Below, one piece after another: positions 8,859 to 17,656 of a stretch of DNA of 64,000 bases; positions within the stretch are counted from its first letter, which is position 1; each line of letters begins with the position of its first letter. Source of the stretch: MADRE3 sp963718195 (GTDB lineage: Bacteria; Desulfobacterota; Desulfobulbia; Desulfobulbales; Desulfocapsaceae); contig CAVQYQ010000003.1 of the NCBI GenBank assembly GCA_963718195.1, positions 248,001 through 312,000 of the forward strand. Reading direction: 5' to 3'. The notes under the pieces were generated by a model. The model had not been told where the DNA came from. It worked only from the letters and a program-made list of their open reading frames with translations, and ran no database searches. Position numbers and translations under genes: made by a program.

Positions 8859-10448
8859 ATGAGAACAGATGTGAGCAGCAGTGATTCCTGGAAGAAATTA
8901 GTCTCTTTAGCGCAGGACCCGTATGATCTCAGCTCAGGGGCAGGGCTTCTTGACGGTGACAGAATCGGATCGATGATCTGCCGAACCCCGGGCTTGAAAA
9001 TGATCTATGCAACTCAGCAGATTACCGAGTCAGTGGTTGACGCGTTCCAGGAATTTGCCGATGAGCATCACCTGGTCGAAAGGTTCAAGGGAATGAAAAG
9101 CGGTGATGTGATTAACCGGATTGTTGATTGGCAAAGTGAGAACAGGCAGGTTTTGCATACTTCAAGCAGAGATTTTTTTTCAGAGTCTCCTGCTGAACCG
9201 CACTCTGCCTATCAGGCCCAGCTGGAGATGGACAAGCTGAAGTCGTTTCTTGTCCAGATAGATGAGGGAACAGTGACCGGCAGTACCGGAAAACCGTTTA
9301 CTACCATGATCAATATTGGCATAGGAGGTTCTGACCTCGGCCCTCGCTCGGTCTATGAAGCTCTCAAGGCGTATTGCCTGCCCGGACGCAGGGTGGAATT
9401 CATCGCCAACGTGGATCCCGATGACGCAGCCCGGGTCCTGCGGTCAGTAGAGCTTGAGCAGACACTGGTAAATGTTGTTTCAAAAAGTGGCTCAACCCTG
9501 GAAACCCTGACCAATGAGGAAATTGTCAGGCAGGCCTATCTGCGGCAGGGGCTTGAACCGAGGCAACATTTTGTTGCTGTCACCGGTACTGGCAGTCCTA
9601 TGGATAATCCAGACCGGTATCTTCGTTCATTTTATATGTTCGATTATATTGGCGGACGATATAGTGTCACCTCCATGGTCGGATGTGTGATGCTCGGTTT
9701 TGCCATCGGTATTGACAACCTGACCGCGTTCCTCCGGGGTGCGCACGAGATGGATTGCCTTGCTGAAACAGCAGCTGTGCGTGACAACATGCCCCTGTTG
9801 CTGGCCATGCTCGGTATCTGGAATCATAATTTCCTCGGTTATCCTACCGTGGCAGTTCTGCCGTATAGTCAGGCACTGCATCGTTTCCCGGCCCACCTGC
9901 AGCAGTGTGACATGGAGAGCAACGGCAAATCGATAACCAGTGATGGAACAGCCGTTCGGGTAAAAACCGGCCCTGTTGTCTGGGGAGAGCCCGGGACAAA
10001 TGGTCAGCATGCATTTTATCAGCTCCTCCACCAGGGAACAGAAATCGTACCGGTGGAGTTCATCGGTTTCCGATCCTGTCAATATGAGGAGGATATTGTT
10101 GTCGAGAAGAGTACCTCTCAGCAGAAACTTGTTGCCAACCTGCTTGCTCAGGCGGTTGCATTTGCCACAGGACGTGATCATGAGAACCCCAACAGGCGAT
10201 TTGAGGGAAACAGACCGAGTTCCATCATTATCGGCGAAAAACTCGACCCGCTTACCATGGGAAGACTGTTGTCTCTTTATGAAGCAAAGATAATTTTTCA
10301 GGGATTTTCATGGTATATCAATTCATTTGACCAGGAAGGTGTGCAATTGGGCAAGATTCTGGCAACACGTTTTCTGAACCTGATGGCTGGTGATAAAAAT
10401 GATGGATTCCGTCTTGAAGCTGAGTTGCTCAGGGCACTTGAAAAATAA
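8859..10448 (+). CDS. pgi: Glucose-6-phosphate isomerase
   Basis: A 529-residue cytosolic isomerase interconverting glucose 6-phosphate and fructose 6-phosphate. Family motifs are visible: NIGIGGSDLGPRSVYEAL, VVSKSGSTLETLTNEE (sugar-phosphate-binding SIS motif), and GEPGTNGQHAFYQLLHQGTE with the catalytic-site residues. It follows rpe closely and probably shares its transcript. In this organism it links glycolysis/gluconeogenesis to the polyglucose genes near 39-46 kb (inference). A new promoter for dsrA starts about 70 bases after its stop. Confidence 0.97.
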   Translation: MRTDVSSSDSWKKLVSLAQDPYDLSSGAGLLDGDRIGSMICRTPGLKMIYATQQITESVVDAFQEFADEHHLVERFKGMKSGDVINRIVDWQSENRQVLHTSSRDFFSESPAEPHSAYQAQLEMDKLKSFLVQIDEGTVTGSTGKPFTTMINIGIGGSDLGPRSVYEALKAYCLPGRRVEFIANVDPDDAARVLRSVELEQTLVNVVSKSGSTLETLTNEEIVRQAYLRQGLEPRQHFVAVTGTGSPMDNPDRYLRSFYMFDYIGGRYSVTSMVGCVMLGFAIGIDNLTAFLRGAHEMDCLAETAAVRDNMPLLLAMLGIWNHNFLGYPTVAVLPYSQALHRFPAHLQQCDMESNGKSITSDGTAVRVKTGPVVWGEPGTNGQHAFYQLLHQGTEIVPVEFIGFRSCQYEEDIVVEKSTSQQKLVANLLAQAVAFATGRDHENPNRRFEGNRPSSIIIGEKLDPLTMGRLLSLYEAKIIFQGFSWYINSFDQEGVQLGKILATRFLNLMAGDKNDGFRLEAELLRALEK

Positions 10449-10516
10449 AGGGTAGCAACAAAATTGCATCAGTGAATCACTATTCATTTTCACCCCCGTG
10501 AATCGTTCATTTTTTG

Positions 10517-10545
10517 TTGACAAAAAAATCGTTCAGATATATCCT
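10517..10545 (+). promoter_or_regulatory. Sigma-70 promoter of dsrABD
   Basis: A perfect -35 TTGACA (10517-10522), a 17-base spacer, and -10 TATCCT (10540-10545). Transcription would begin near 10552, giving a leader of about 190 bases before dsrA. This is the best -35 match near the operon and fits high, constitutive sulfite reductase expression. Confidence 0.7.
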
Positions 10546-10551
10546 CAACTG

Positions 10552-10743
10552 CTACACGATTATTCGTCGGTTTAGTGTTTCATCCCTTCGGTCTCATCCT
10601 GTATACGAGTTGAAGGTTTTACAGAAAGAAGTAGAAAGTCCTGTAATAAGGTGGTCTCACCTTTCTGTTGAGATGCTCAATCTGCAATAAGAATATTTAT
10701 TGGTTAGGGTAGAAGTACAAACTGTAATTCAAAGGAGGAAATC
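10552..10743 (+). promoter_or_regulatory. Structured 5' leader of dsrA with strong Shine-Dalgarno
   Basis: The leader contains several pairable segments: CCTTC/GAAGG (10585-10589 with 10612-10616), AAGGTG-GTCT-CACCTT (10648-10663), and ACAGAAAG (10621-10628) with CTTTCTGT (10661-10668). The last two share bases 10661-10663 and exclude each other. It ends in AAAGGAGG (10731-10738), five bases before the ATG, a near-perfect ribosome binding site. No known riboswitch class is recognised. Confidence 0.45.
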
Positions 10744-12024
10744 ATGGCAAAACATGAGACACCCTTGTTGGACCAATTGGAGAGTGGCCCATGGCCAAGC
10801 TTCGTTACGGACTTAAAGCTGCAGGCAGAGACCAAACCCGAGTGTTTTGATATTCTCGGTCAGCTTGAATTGTCCTACAAAGACAGGATTACCCACTGGA
10901 AACATGGCGGTATCGTCGGTGTTTTCGGTTACGGCGGTGGTATTGTTGGACGTTATTCTGATATGCCCGCAGAGTTCCCGGGAGTTGAGCATTTTCATAC
11001 GGTTCGTGTTGCTCAGCCCGCATCAAAATATTACTCGACGGCAAACCTTCGTCAGATGATGGGTCTGTGGGAGAAGCATGGCTCGGGTATGACCAACTTT
11101 CATGGTTCAACCGGAGATATCATTCTGCTCGGCACCAGGACAGAGAATCTGGAGCCGTTTTTCTGGGATCTGACCCACGACATGGGCCAGGATCTCGGTG
11201 GCTCAGGATCGAACCTGAGAACGCCTGCCAACTGTGTCGGCCAGTCTCGTTGTGAATGGTCCTGCTACGATACAGAGGAGTGCTGTCACCATCTGACGAT
11301 TCACTATCAGGATGAAATTCATCGCCCGGCCTTCCCCTATAAATTCAAGTTCAAATTTTCCGGATGCCCCAATGATTGTGTTGCGGCCATCGCTCGTTCA
11401 GATATAGCCGTTATCGGTACCTGGAGAGATGAGATTCGTATCGACCAGGCTGCCGTAAAAGAATATGTTGCAGGAAACTACCCGTCTAACGGTGGTTCCC
11501 ACAGTGGCAGAGATTGGGGTGCATTTGACCTCAAGGCAGAAGTTATCGACCTGTGTCCCACTGAATGCATGTGGATGGAAGGTGATGAGCTGAAGATTGA
11601 TGATTCCGAGTGTACCAGGTGCATGCACTGCATTAACGTTATGCCGCGAGCACTCCGCCCCGGCGCTGACCAGGGTGCATCTATCCTCGTTGGTGCGAAG
11701 GCGCCGATCCTTGATGGTGCCCAGTTCTCCACATTGATCGTACCGTTCATGAAGATATCCAAAGACAACGAGTTCGAAGAACTGATCGAGTTCATCGAAG
11801 GTGTCTGGGACTGGTGGATGGAAGTTGGTAAGAATCGTGAGCGTGTTGGTGAAACAATGCAGCGCGTTGGTCTGCCGACTTTTATCAAGGTCATGGGTAT
11901 TGATCCGATTCCACAGATGGTTAAAGAACCTCGTTCCAATCCTTACGTCTTCTGGGCTGAAGAAGAGGTTGAAGGTGGCTTCGAACGTGATGTTGAAGAA
12001 TTCCGTGCACGCCATGCCGCATAA
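10744..12024 (+). CDS. dsrA: Dissimilatory sulfite reductase alpha subunit
   Basis: A 426-residue subunit of the cytoplasmic DsrA2B2 enzyme that reduces sulfite, the key terminal step of sulfate respiration. The siroheme-linked [4Fe-4S] ligands are present as C174-x5-C180 and C208-x3-C212 (KFSGCPNDC). A ferredoxin insert carries C290-x2-C293-x2-C296 (CTRCMHCINVMPRAL) with a further cysteine at 271 or 275. Length and sequence match bacterial reductive-type DsrA. It is first of dsrA-dsrB-dsrD, downstream of a consensus promoter. dsrC and dsrMKJOP are not in the window. Confidence 0.98.
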   Translation: MAKHETPLLDQLESGPWPSFVTDLKLQAETKPECFDILGQLELSYKDRITHWKHGGIVGVFGYGGGIVGRYSDMPAEFPGVEHFHTVRVAQPASKYYSTANLRQMMGLWEKHGSGMTNFHGSTGDIILLGTRTENLEPFFWDLTHDMGQDLGGSGSNLRTPANCVGQSRCEWSCYDTEECCHHLTIHYQDEIHRPAFPYKFKFKFSGCPNDCVAAIARSDIAVIGTWRDEIRIDQAAVKEYVAGNYPSNGGSHSGRDWGAFDLKAEVIDLCPTECMWMEGDELKIDDSECTRCMHCINVMPRALRPGADQGASILVGAKAPILDGAQFSTLIVPFMKISKDNEFEELIEFIEGVWDWWMEVGKNRERVGETMQRVGLPTFIKVMGIDPIPQMVKEPRSNPYVFWAEEEVEGGFERDVEEFRARHAA

Positions 12025-12085
12025 TGTCGGATTCTGATTTTAAACACATATTTATTATACCAATTATCATATAAGGAGACGAATT

Positions 12086-13213
12086 ATGGGCTACAATCCT
12101 GAAAAACCGATGGAAGGACGTATTACTGACCTCGGCCCCCCACATTATGAACAGTTCTTTCCGCCTGTCATTAAAGCCAATAAGGGCAAGTGGCTGTGGC
12201 ACGAGATTACACAGCCTGGAGTTCTGATGCATAAATCAGAGACCGGAGATGAGGTTTACTCGATTCGTGTTGGTACTGCCCGACTGGTTTCTGTTGAATA
12301 TATCCGTGAAGTCTGTGATATCGCAGATGCTCATTGTGACGGTTTTGTCCGCTGGACCACCCGTAACAACATCGAGTTCATGGTTGATTCAAAGGATAAA
12401 GTTCAGCCGCTGCTGGACGAGCTGGCCAGCCGCGGTAACAGGTTTCCTGTAGGTGGAACCGGAGCCGGTGTAACCAATATCGTTCATACCCAGGGATGGG
12501 TACATTGTCATACGCCTGCCACCGATGCTTCCGGTCCGGTTAAGGCGGTTATGGATGATCTGTTTGACTACTTTACCTCCATGACCCTGCCGGCGCAGGT
12601 GCGTATTGCACTGGCCTGCTGCCTGAACATGTGTGGTGCGGTACATGCCTCAGATATCGCTATTCTCGGTATCCATCGCAAGCCGCCGATGATCGACCAC
12701 AAACGAATTACTGGTGTCTGTGAGCTTCCCCTTGCCATCGCGTCCTGTCCGCTTGGAGCTGTTAAGCCTGCCAAAGCTGAGGTTGACGGTCAGGAAATCA
12801 AGACCGTTAAGGTAACTGTAGAGCGTTGTATGTTCTGTGGTAACTGCTATACCATGTGTCCTGCAATGCCGCTCGCCGATCCTGAAGGTGACGGTATTGC
12901 CATCCTGGTAGGCGGAAAGGTTTCCAACGCGCGATCTGCACCAAAATTTTCGAAATTGGTCATTCCGTTCCTGCCAAATACAACTCCACGTTGGCCGGAG
13001 ACTGTTGAAGCAGTACGAAAAATTCTTGAAGCCTATGCCAAAGACGCCAAGAAGTACGAGCGTGTTGGTGAGTGGGCAGAAAGGATTGGTTGGGAGCGTT
13101 TCTTTGAGAAGTGCGATATCCCATTCACTGAAAAGAGCATCGATGATTATCGCCTGGCATATGACACCTGGCGTACGACCACTCAATTCAAGTTCACCAG
13201 CCATATTAGCTAG
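12086..13213 (+). CDS. dsrB: Dissimilatory sulfite reductase beta subunit
   Basis: A 375-residue beta subunit, partner of DsrA in the A2B2 siroheme enzyme. The cluster/siroheme cysteines are C141 and C178, C179, C183 (ALACCLNMCGAVHASD), the standard DsrB spacing. The ferredoxin-like domain has CMFCGNCYTMCPAMPLADP from C248. A good ribosome site (AAGGAGACG) precedes ATG 12086, 61 bases after dsrA. A 12-base-pair hairpin follows the stop and separates dsrB from dsrD. Confidence 0.98.
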   Translation: MGYNPEKPMEGRITDLGPPHYEQFFPPVIKANKGKWLWHEITQPGVLMHKSETGDEVYSIRVGTARLVSVEYIREVCDIADAHCDGFVRWTTRNNIEFMVDSKDKVQPLLDELASRGNRFPVGGTGAGVTNIVHTQGWVHCHTPATDASGPVKAVMDDLFDYFTSMTLPAQVRIALACCLNMCGAVHASDIAILGIHRKPPMIDHKRITGVCELPLAIASCPLGAVKPAKAEVDGQEIKTVKVTVERCMFCGNCYTMCPAMPLADPEGDGIAILVGGKVSNARSAPKFSKLVIPFLPNTTPRWPETVEAVRKILEAYAKDAKKYERVGEWAERIGWERFFEKCDIPFTEKSIDDYRLAYDTWRTTTQFKFTSHIS

Positions 13214-13235
13214 TTGACTGGTAGATTGTTGAGCG

Positions 13236-13267
13236 AAGGCCCACGCCGGATATCTGGCGTGGGCCTT
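13236..13267 (+). promoter_or_regulatory. Intercistronic hairpin between dsrB and dsrD
   Basis: A perfect 12-base stem: AAGGCCCACGCC (13236-13247) and GGCGTGGGCCTT (13256-13267) with an 8-base loop. No T run follows directly (next is GGTGCTTTC), so it is not a standard terminator. It may be a partial terminator, or protect the dsrAB message 3' end and set the dsrD level relative to dsrAB. Confidence 0.7.
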
Positions 13268-13305
13268 GGTGCTTTCTTCTTCAATTTTTTACAAGGAGAA
13301 AAATT

Positions 13306-13536
13306 ATGCCATTGAGTGATGAAGACCTAAAACTTGCTATAATCGAGAAGGCAACGAAATCACCAAAACCTCAGCTGTATATCAAGGATTTCTACAAGTG
13401 TGATCCTGACTCAAAACCACGCAAGATTAAAAATGTTGCCAACGAACTGGTTCGTGAAGGAGAATTGATGTTCTGGTCTTCTGGATCGACAACCATGTAT
13501 GCTCGTCCTGATCGTATTCAGAACGAGGAAGGCTAA
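13306..13536 (+). CDS. dsrD: DsrD, sulfite reductase-associated winged-helix protein
   Basis: A 76-residue winged-helix protein encoded after dsrAB in most sulfate reducers and absent from sulfur oxidisers, so it marks the reductive pathway. The sequence (KPQLYIKDFYKCDPDSKPRK, then LVREGELMFWSSGSTTMY) matches DsrD in length and composition. DsrD has been reported as an allosteric activator of DsrAB rather than a DNA-binding regulator. Its own ribosome site (ACAAGGAGAAAAATT) precedes ATG 13306. It follows a hairpin and is closed by a strong terminator. Confidence 0.95.
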   Translation: MPLSDEDLKLAIIEKATKSPKPQLYIKDFYKCDPDSKPRKIKNVANELVREGELMFWSSGSTTMYARPDRIQNEEG

Positions 13537-13569
13537 ACCTTAGTATTCTCAGAGCAACATTGTCGTACG

Positions 13570-13606
13570 AAGTGCAGAATGTGAATACATTCTGCACTTT
13601 TTTTTT
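13570..13606 (+). terminator. Rho-independent terminator of the dsr operon
   Basis: A perfect 12-base stem (13570-13581 AAGTGCAGAATG; 13588-13599 CATTCTGCACTT), a 6-base loop, and an eight-T tract. It is 33 bases downstream of the dsrD stop. Confidence 0.95.
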
Positions 13607-13664
13607 GCCCTGTGATCCTTACCTTCTCAATGATTGACCAACTGTTGTTCCTTTATATCGTCTC

Positions 13665-13719
13665 AACCGGGTTAACAAGGGATGAGCCGGAGCGCTCTGC
13701 TCGCAACTTGTTAACCGGT
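13665..13719. repeat. Inverted repeat between the convergent dsrD and ahcY genes
   Basis: CCGGGTTAACAAG on the left and CTTGTTAACCGG on the right form a stem with one bulged G. Between them GAGC (13684-13687) and GCTC (about 13700) extend the fold. No T run follows on either strand, so it is not a typical terminator. It could be a 3' stabilising stem for the ahcY message or a protein-binding dyad. Confidence 0.5.
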
Positions 13720-13737
13720 GATTTGATATAAGTTTGC

Positions 13738-15036
13738 TTAGTAACGATAGTAGTCTGGTTTGTATGGTCCCTGAACGGGTACCCCGATATAATCGGCCTG
13801 CTCTTGCGATAAGGTCGTCAGCTGAACTCCAATTTTCTTGAGGTGCAGTCTCGCTACCATCTCGTCGAGCTGTTTAGGGAGAAAGTACACCTTGTTTTCG
13901 TAATTCTGGGAATTTTTCCACAGTTCAATCTGGGCAAGCACCTGGTTTGTAAAAGAGTTACTCATGACAAAACTGGGATGTCCCGTTGCACACCCGAGAT
14001 TAACCAGCCTGCCCTCGGCGAGAACAATGATTTTCTTACCATCAGGAAAGGTGACATGGTCTACCTGCGGCTTGATATTGTCCCAAGGCAAATCACGAAT
14101 TCCAGCGATATCAATCTCAGAGTCAAAGTGACCGATATTGCAGACAATGGCCTCGTTTGGCATGGACTCCATGTGGGCTCGGGTAATGACCTGTAGATTT
14201 CCGGTGCAGGTGACAAAAATATTACCAACAGCAGCAGCTTCTTCCATGGTGACGATCCGGTATCCCTCCATGGCGGCCTGCAACGCACAAATCGGATCAA
14301 TTTCTATGACGTAAACAATAGCCCCCATGCCTGCCAATGCCTGGGCACATCCTTTACCCACATCGCCAAATCCGACAACAACAGCAATTTTTCCGGCAAT
14401 CATGACATCGGTCGCCCGTTTGATGCCATCGATTAGAGATTCGCGACACCCATAGAGATTGTCAAACTTTGACTTGGTAACGCTGTCGTTGACATTGATA
14501 GCAGGGCATTTGAGAATTGAATCAGCGGCCATCTCGTTGAGGCGGTGAACGCCGGTGGTGGTCTCTTCACTGATACCTCGAATCTTGGCCATCTCCTCGG
14601 GATATTTCTGGTGCATGACCAGGGTGAGATCGCCACCGTCATCGAGAATCATGTTGGGACGCCAGTTATCCGGTCCGAAAATGGTTTGATCGATGCACCA
14701 CCAGAATTCTTCTTCGGATTCGCCTTTCCAGGCGAAGGTCGGGATGCCTGCTGCCGCCATTGCTGCGGCTGCATGATCCTGGGTGGAAAAGATGTTGCAG
14801 GATGACCAGCGAACCTCTGCGCCCAGTTCGACAAGCGTCTCCATGAGTACGGCCGTCTGAATTGTCATGTGAAGACAACCGGCAATGCGCGCACCTTTCA
14901 AAGGCTGAGATTCTGCATATTCCTCGCGCAGGCTCATCAGCCCGGGCATTTCTGTTTCAGCAATGGAAATTTCTTTTCTTCCCCAGTCAGCAAGACTCAG
15001 GTCGGCCACTTTATAATCTGTTTTTTCTTCACTCAT
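13738..15036 (-). CDS. ahcY: Adenosylhomocysteinase
   Basis: A 432-residue NAD-dependent hydrolase splitting S-adenosylhomocysteine into adenosine and homocysteine, which relieves product inhibition of methyltransferases. Both family signatures are present: SCNIFSTQDHAAAAMAAAG and GKIAVVVGFGDVGKGCAQAL (Rossmann NAD site). The C terminus GPYKPDYYRY is typical. I use ATG 15036, which has AAGGA nine bases upstream; a TTG at 15042 is possible but too close to that site. It lies 57 bases downstream of metK, so the two form a SAM-cycle operon. Confidence 0.97.
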   Translation of the reverse strand: MSEEKTDYKVADLSLADWGRKEISIAETEMPGLMSLREEYAESQPLKGARIAGCLHMTIQTAVLMETLVELGAEVRWSSCNIFSTQDHAAAAMAAAGIPTFAWKGESEEEFWWCIDQTIFGPDNWRPNMILDDGGDLTLVMHQKYPEEMAKIRGISEETTTGVHRLNEMAADSILKCPAINVNDSVTKSKFDNLYGCRESLIDGIKRATDVMIAGKIAVVVGFGDVGKGCAQALAGMGAIVYVIEIDPICALQAAMEGYRIVTMEEAAAVGNIFVTCTGNLQVITRAHMESMPNEAIVCNIGHFDSEIDIAGIRDLPWDNIKPQVDHVTFPDGKKIIVLAEGRLVNLGCATGHPSFVMSNSFTNQVLAQIELWKNSQNYENKVYFLPKQLDEMVARLHLKKIGVQLTTLSQEQADYIGVPVQGPYKPDYYRY

Positions 15037-15093
15037 TTTCAATTCCTTTGATAACTCCGCTCAACCCGCTCAGCTGTGGGTTGATATGTCGTG

Positions 15094-16257
15094 TTATAGG
15101 TTTGCCGCTGACTTGAGTTCTTCAGCTTTATCGATTCGTTCCCAGGTAAAATTTTTACGACGGCGTCCGAAATGGCCATAGGCGGCTGTTTCACGGTAAA
15201 TCGGTCTTAACAGGTCAAGGTGATTAATGATCGCTTTCGGCCTGAGATCAAAGTGGATGGTGACCAGTTCCTTGATCTTTTCATCACTGATTTTTCCGGT
15301 TCCGAAGCTGTTGATATTGATCGAGACTGGCTGGGAGATACCAATTGCGTAGGCGATCTGCACCTCAAGCTCTGAGGCAATTCCGGCTGCCACAAGGTTT
15401 TTTGCGATATACCGTCCCATGTATGAAGATGAGCGATCAACCTTGGATGGGTCTTTTCCGGAAAAGGCTCCTCCACCGTGTGACCCTTTTCCCCCGTAGG
15501 TATCGACAATGATTTTTCGTCCGGTTACTCCGCAGTCTCCTACTGGACCACCAATGACAAATCGGCCTGTCGGATTAATGAAAAATTTGGTGTCTTTATC
15601 GATCATGTTTCCTGGAAGGATCGGTTTGATGATCTCTTCCATCACGCCTTCTTTCAAATCATCATAATCAACAATGTCATCATGCTGGGTAGAGAGCACA
15701 ACGGTATCGATCCGTTTTGGAACATTGTCAACATATTCAATAGTTACCTGGCTTTTAGCGTCAGGTCGCAACCAGGGAAGCAACCCGGTTTTGCGGACCT
15801 CGGCCTGCCGCTTGGTCAAGCGATGTGCATAATAGATGGGCATGGGCATAAACACCTCGGTATCGTTGCAGGCGTAGCCAAACATCAGCCCCTGGTCACC
15901 GGCACCCTGGTCAAGGTCCAGCCCGTCACCTTCATTGACGCCTTGAGCGATATCAGGTGACTGTTTATCAATTGAGGTAAGGATAGCACATGACTGCCAG
16001 TCAAAGCCCATATCGGAGGAGTTATAGCCGATATCCTTGATTGTCTGTCTGACAACTTCAGGCATGTCCACCCAGGCGGACGTGGTAATTTCTCCTGCGA
16101 TCAGGGCCATACCGGTTGTTACCATGGTTTCGCAGGCAACCCGTGCCAGGGTGTCCTGTTCAAGGATTGCATCAAGGATAGCGTCGGAGATCTGGTCGGC
16201 AACCTTGTCGGGATGACCTTCTGAAACTGACTCGGAAGTAAATAGATATTGAGACAT
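15094..16257 (-). CDS. metK: S-adenosylmethionine synthetase
   Basis: A 387-residue enzyme making S-adenosylmethionine from methionine and ATP. Motifs: FTSESVSEGHPDKVADQISD at the N terminus (ATP/metal site), GAGDQGLMFGYAC (signature 1), GGGAFSGKDPSKVDRSSSY (signature 2, P-loop-like). Length is as expected. It heads the metK-ahcY operon, with a good sigma-70 promoter about 100 bases upstream. I find no recognisable SAM or SAH riboswitch in its leader. Confidence 0.98.
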   Translation of the reverse strand: MSQYLFTSESVSEGHPDKVADQISDAILDAILEQDTLARVACETMVTTGMALIAGEITTSAWVDMPEVVRQTIKDIGYNSSDMGFDWQSCAILTSIDKQSPDIAQGVNEGDGLDLDQGAGDQGLMFGYACNDTEVFMPMPIYYAHRLTKRQAEVRKTGLLPWLRPDAKSQVTIEYVDNVPKRIDTVVLSTQHDDIVDYDDLKEGVMEEIIKPILPGNMIDKDTKFFINPTGRFVIGGPVGDCGVTGRKIIVDTYGGKGSHGGGAFSGKDPSKVDRSSSYMGRYIAKNLVAAGIASELEVQIAYAIGISQPVSININSFGTGKISDEKIKELVTIHFDLRPKAIINHLDLLRPIYRETAAYGHFGRRRKNFTWERIDKAEELKSAANL

Positions 16258-16353
16258 GAACGCTCCGTTGTAATAATAAAGTGTAAAAAATACTGGATTA
16301 AAGTAGTAATTAATAAGGGATTGGCAAGTAAAACGATATCAAAAAAACCGGTT

Positions 16354-16383
16354 ATTATGAAGATCTTTCGAAGAATTTGTCAA
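16354..16383 (-). promoter_or_regulatory. Sigma-70 promoter of metK-ahcY
   Basis: On the minus strand -35 TTGACA (16383-16378), an 18-base spacer, and -10 CATAAT (16359-16354). Start near 16346 leaves a leader of about 90 bases to the metK ATG. Confidence 0.6.
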
Positions 16384-16476
16384 GGTTTAAAGATGATCTG
16401 CTCCATATATACATGAATTATCGCCAATGTCCCATTGATTGGCTCGATGTCAGCACTGCTGCCGTGCTGTTTTGTC

Positions 16477-16504
16477 TTGATCCCTCTGAATGAGTGATTA
16501 AGAT
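16477..16504 (+). promoter_or_regulatory. Candidate promoter of kdsD
   Basis: TTGATC (16477-16482), 16-base spacer, TAAGAT (16499-16504), about 85 bases before the kdsD ATG. Only a moderate match. Confidence 0.3.
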
Positions 16505-16592
16505 GGCGGCTGTGATCGCCGGATGGTAACGGGCTCAGTTTAAAAGGTACATTTTTGTCAATACAAAACAGGAAGAGCGGATAGGAACGAAT

Positions 16593-17564
16593 ATGTCCAT
16601 AGAAGAAGCGAGACAGGTAATATTAACAGAAGAGCAGGGACTGGCTGCCGTGAGAGAGAGAATCGGTCAGGAGTTTCTCGATGCGGTCGAGGTGATTCTT
16701 GATTGTTCCAGTCGGCTTATCATAACAGGCATTGGCAAGTCTGGAATAATTGGCCAAAAAATATCAGCGACCCTGAACAGTACCGGTACCGCTTCATTTT
16801 TTCTGCATCCCGTCGAGGCAATGCACGGTGATCTGGGTATGGTGCAGTCAACGGATGTGGTTATTGCTATTTCCTACTCTGGAGAAACGACAGAACTCAA
16901 TACGCTTCTGGGCAACCTGAAACTGCGGTGTGCCTCTATCATCGCCATGACCGGTGCCCCATCATCCACCCTCGGCACCTTCGCGGATATTGTCCTGGAT
17001 ATTTCCATCCCCAAAGAGGCCTGTTCGCTGGGGCTTGCGCCAACCACCAGTACGACGGCAACACTTGCGCTGGGGGATGCGCTTGCGGTTGTATTGATAA
17101 ACCGCAAACAGTTTCGGGAAGCGGATTTTCGCCAGAATCACCCCGCAGGCAGTCTTGGCGAGCGTCTCAAAGTCCGGGTTAAGGAAGTCATGCTCACCGG
17201 CTCCAGGGTGCCCGTGGTAACAGAAGCTGCGACAATAGCAGAGGCGGTGAGGGAACTCAATGAAAAAAATCTGGGCGCGGTGTTGGTCGTTGACGACCTG
17301 CAGAACGTGGGCGGTATTGTAACCGATGGCGATGTCAGACGATTTGTTGCGGATGGCATCAATTTCGGGCAGGTCAAAGCGAAAGAAATGATGACTCCCG
17401 ACCCGGTTACCATAGGTTCAGACAGGCAGGCGGTTGATGCCCTCAGCATCATGCAGCGTCATGAAATCACCGTTCTTCCGGTAATCGATGAGAACAGCAG
17501 AATGCAGGGCATCCTGCATCTTCATGATCTTCTCGGAAAAGGAGAATTCAGGTTTCTGCTGTAA
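16593..17564 (+). CDS. kdsD: Arabinose-5-phosphate isomerase, KpsF/GutQ/KdsD family
   Basis: A 323-residue SIS-domain isomerase converting ribulose 5-phosphate to arabinose 5-phosphate, the precursor of KDO in lipopolysaccharide. The SIS domain shows LIITGIGKSGIIGQKISATL, HPVEAMHGDLGMV and ISYSGETTELNTLL; the HPAGSLGERL link and two CBS repeats follow (VMLTGSRVPVV and MMTPDPVTI starts). Length and domain order fit KdsD. A ribosome site AGGAACG sits before ATG 16593. It stands alone, without other kds or lpt genes, and converges on the E2-like gene. Confidence 0.93.
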   Translation: MSIEEARQVILTEEQGLAAVRERIGQEFLDAVEVILDCSSRLIITGIGKSGIIGQKISATLNSTGTASFFLHPVEAMHGDLGMVQSTDVVIAISYSGETTELNTLLGNLKLRCASIIAMTGAPSSTLGTFADIVLDISIPKEACSLGLAPTTSTTATLALGDALAVVLINRKQFREADFRQNHPAGSLGERLKVRVKEVMLTGSRVPVVTEAATIAEAVRELNEKNLGAVLVVDDLQNVGGIVTDGDVRRFVADGINFGQVKAKEMMTPDPVTIGSDRQAVDALSIMQRHEITVLPVIDENSRMQGILHLHDLLGKGEFRFLL

Positions 17565-17656
17565 CCAGGCCGTAGCAGTAAGATATCTCTTTTGCGTCCA
17601 GTCTTCTCCAGACAGGAGATAAGGGGTGGGGGCTTTGTGGTTAGGCTCGCGCGCCG

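Larger units (their letters stand above)
16258..16592. other. Divergent intergenic region metK/kdsD
   Basis: These 335 bases hold the outward promoter of metK (16354-16383) and a weaker promoter candidate for kdsD (16477-16504). I looked for SAM-I, SAM-II and SAH riboswitch landmarks and saw none. No coding signal. Confidence 0.5.

Noticed and set aside
16258..16592. SAM or SAH riboswitch upstream of metK-ahcY
   Set aside because: No conserved core of SAM-I, SAM-II or SAH classes is visible; a consensus promoter explains the region.
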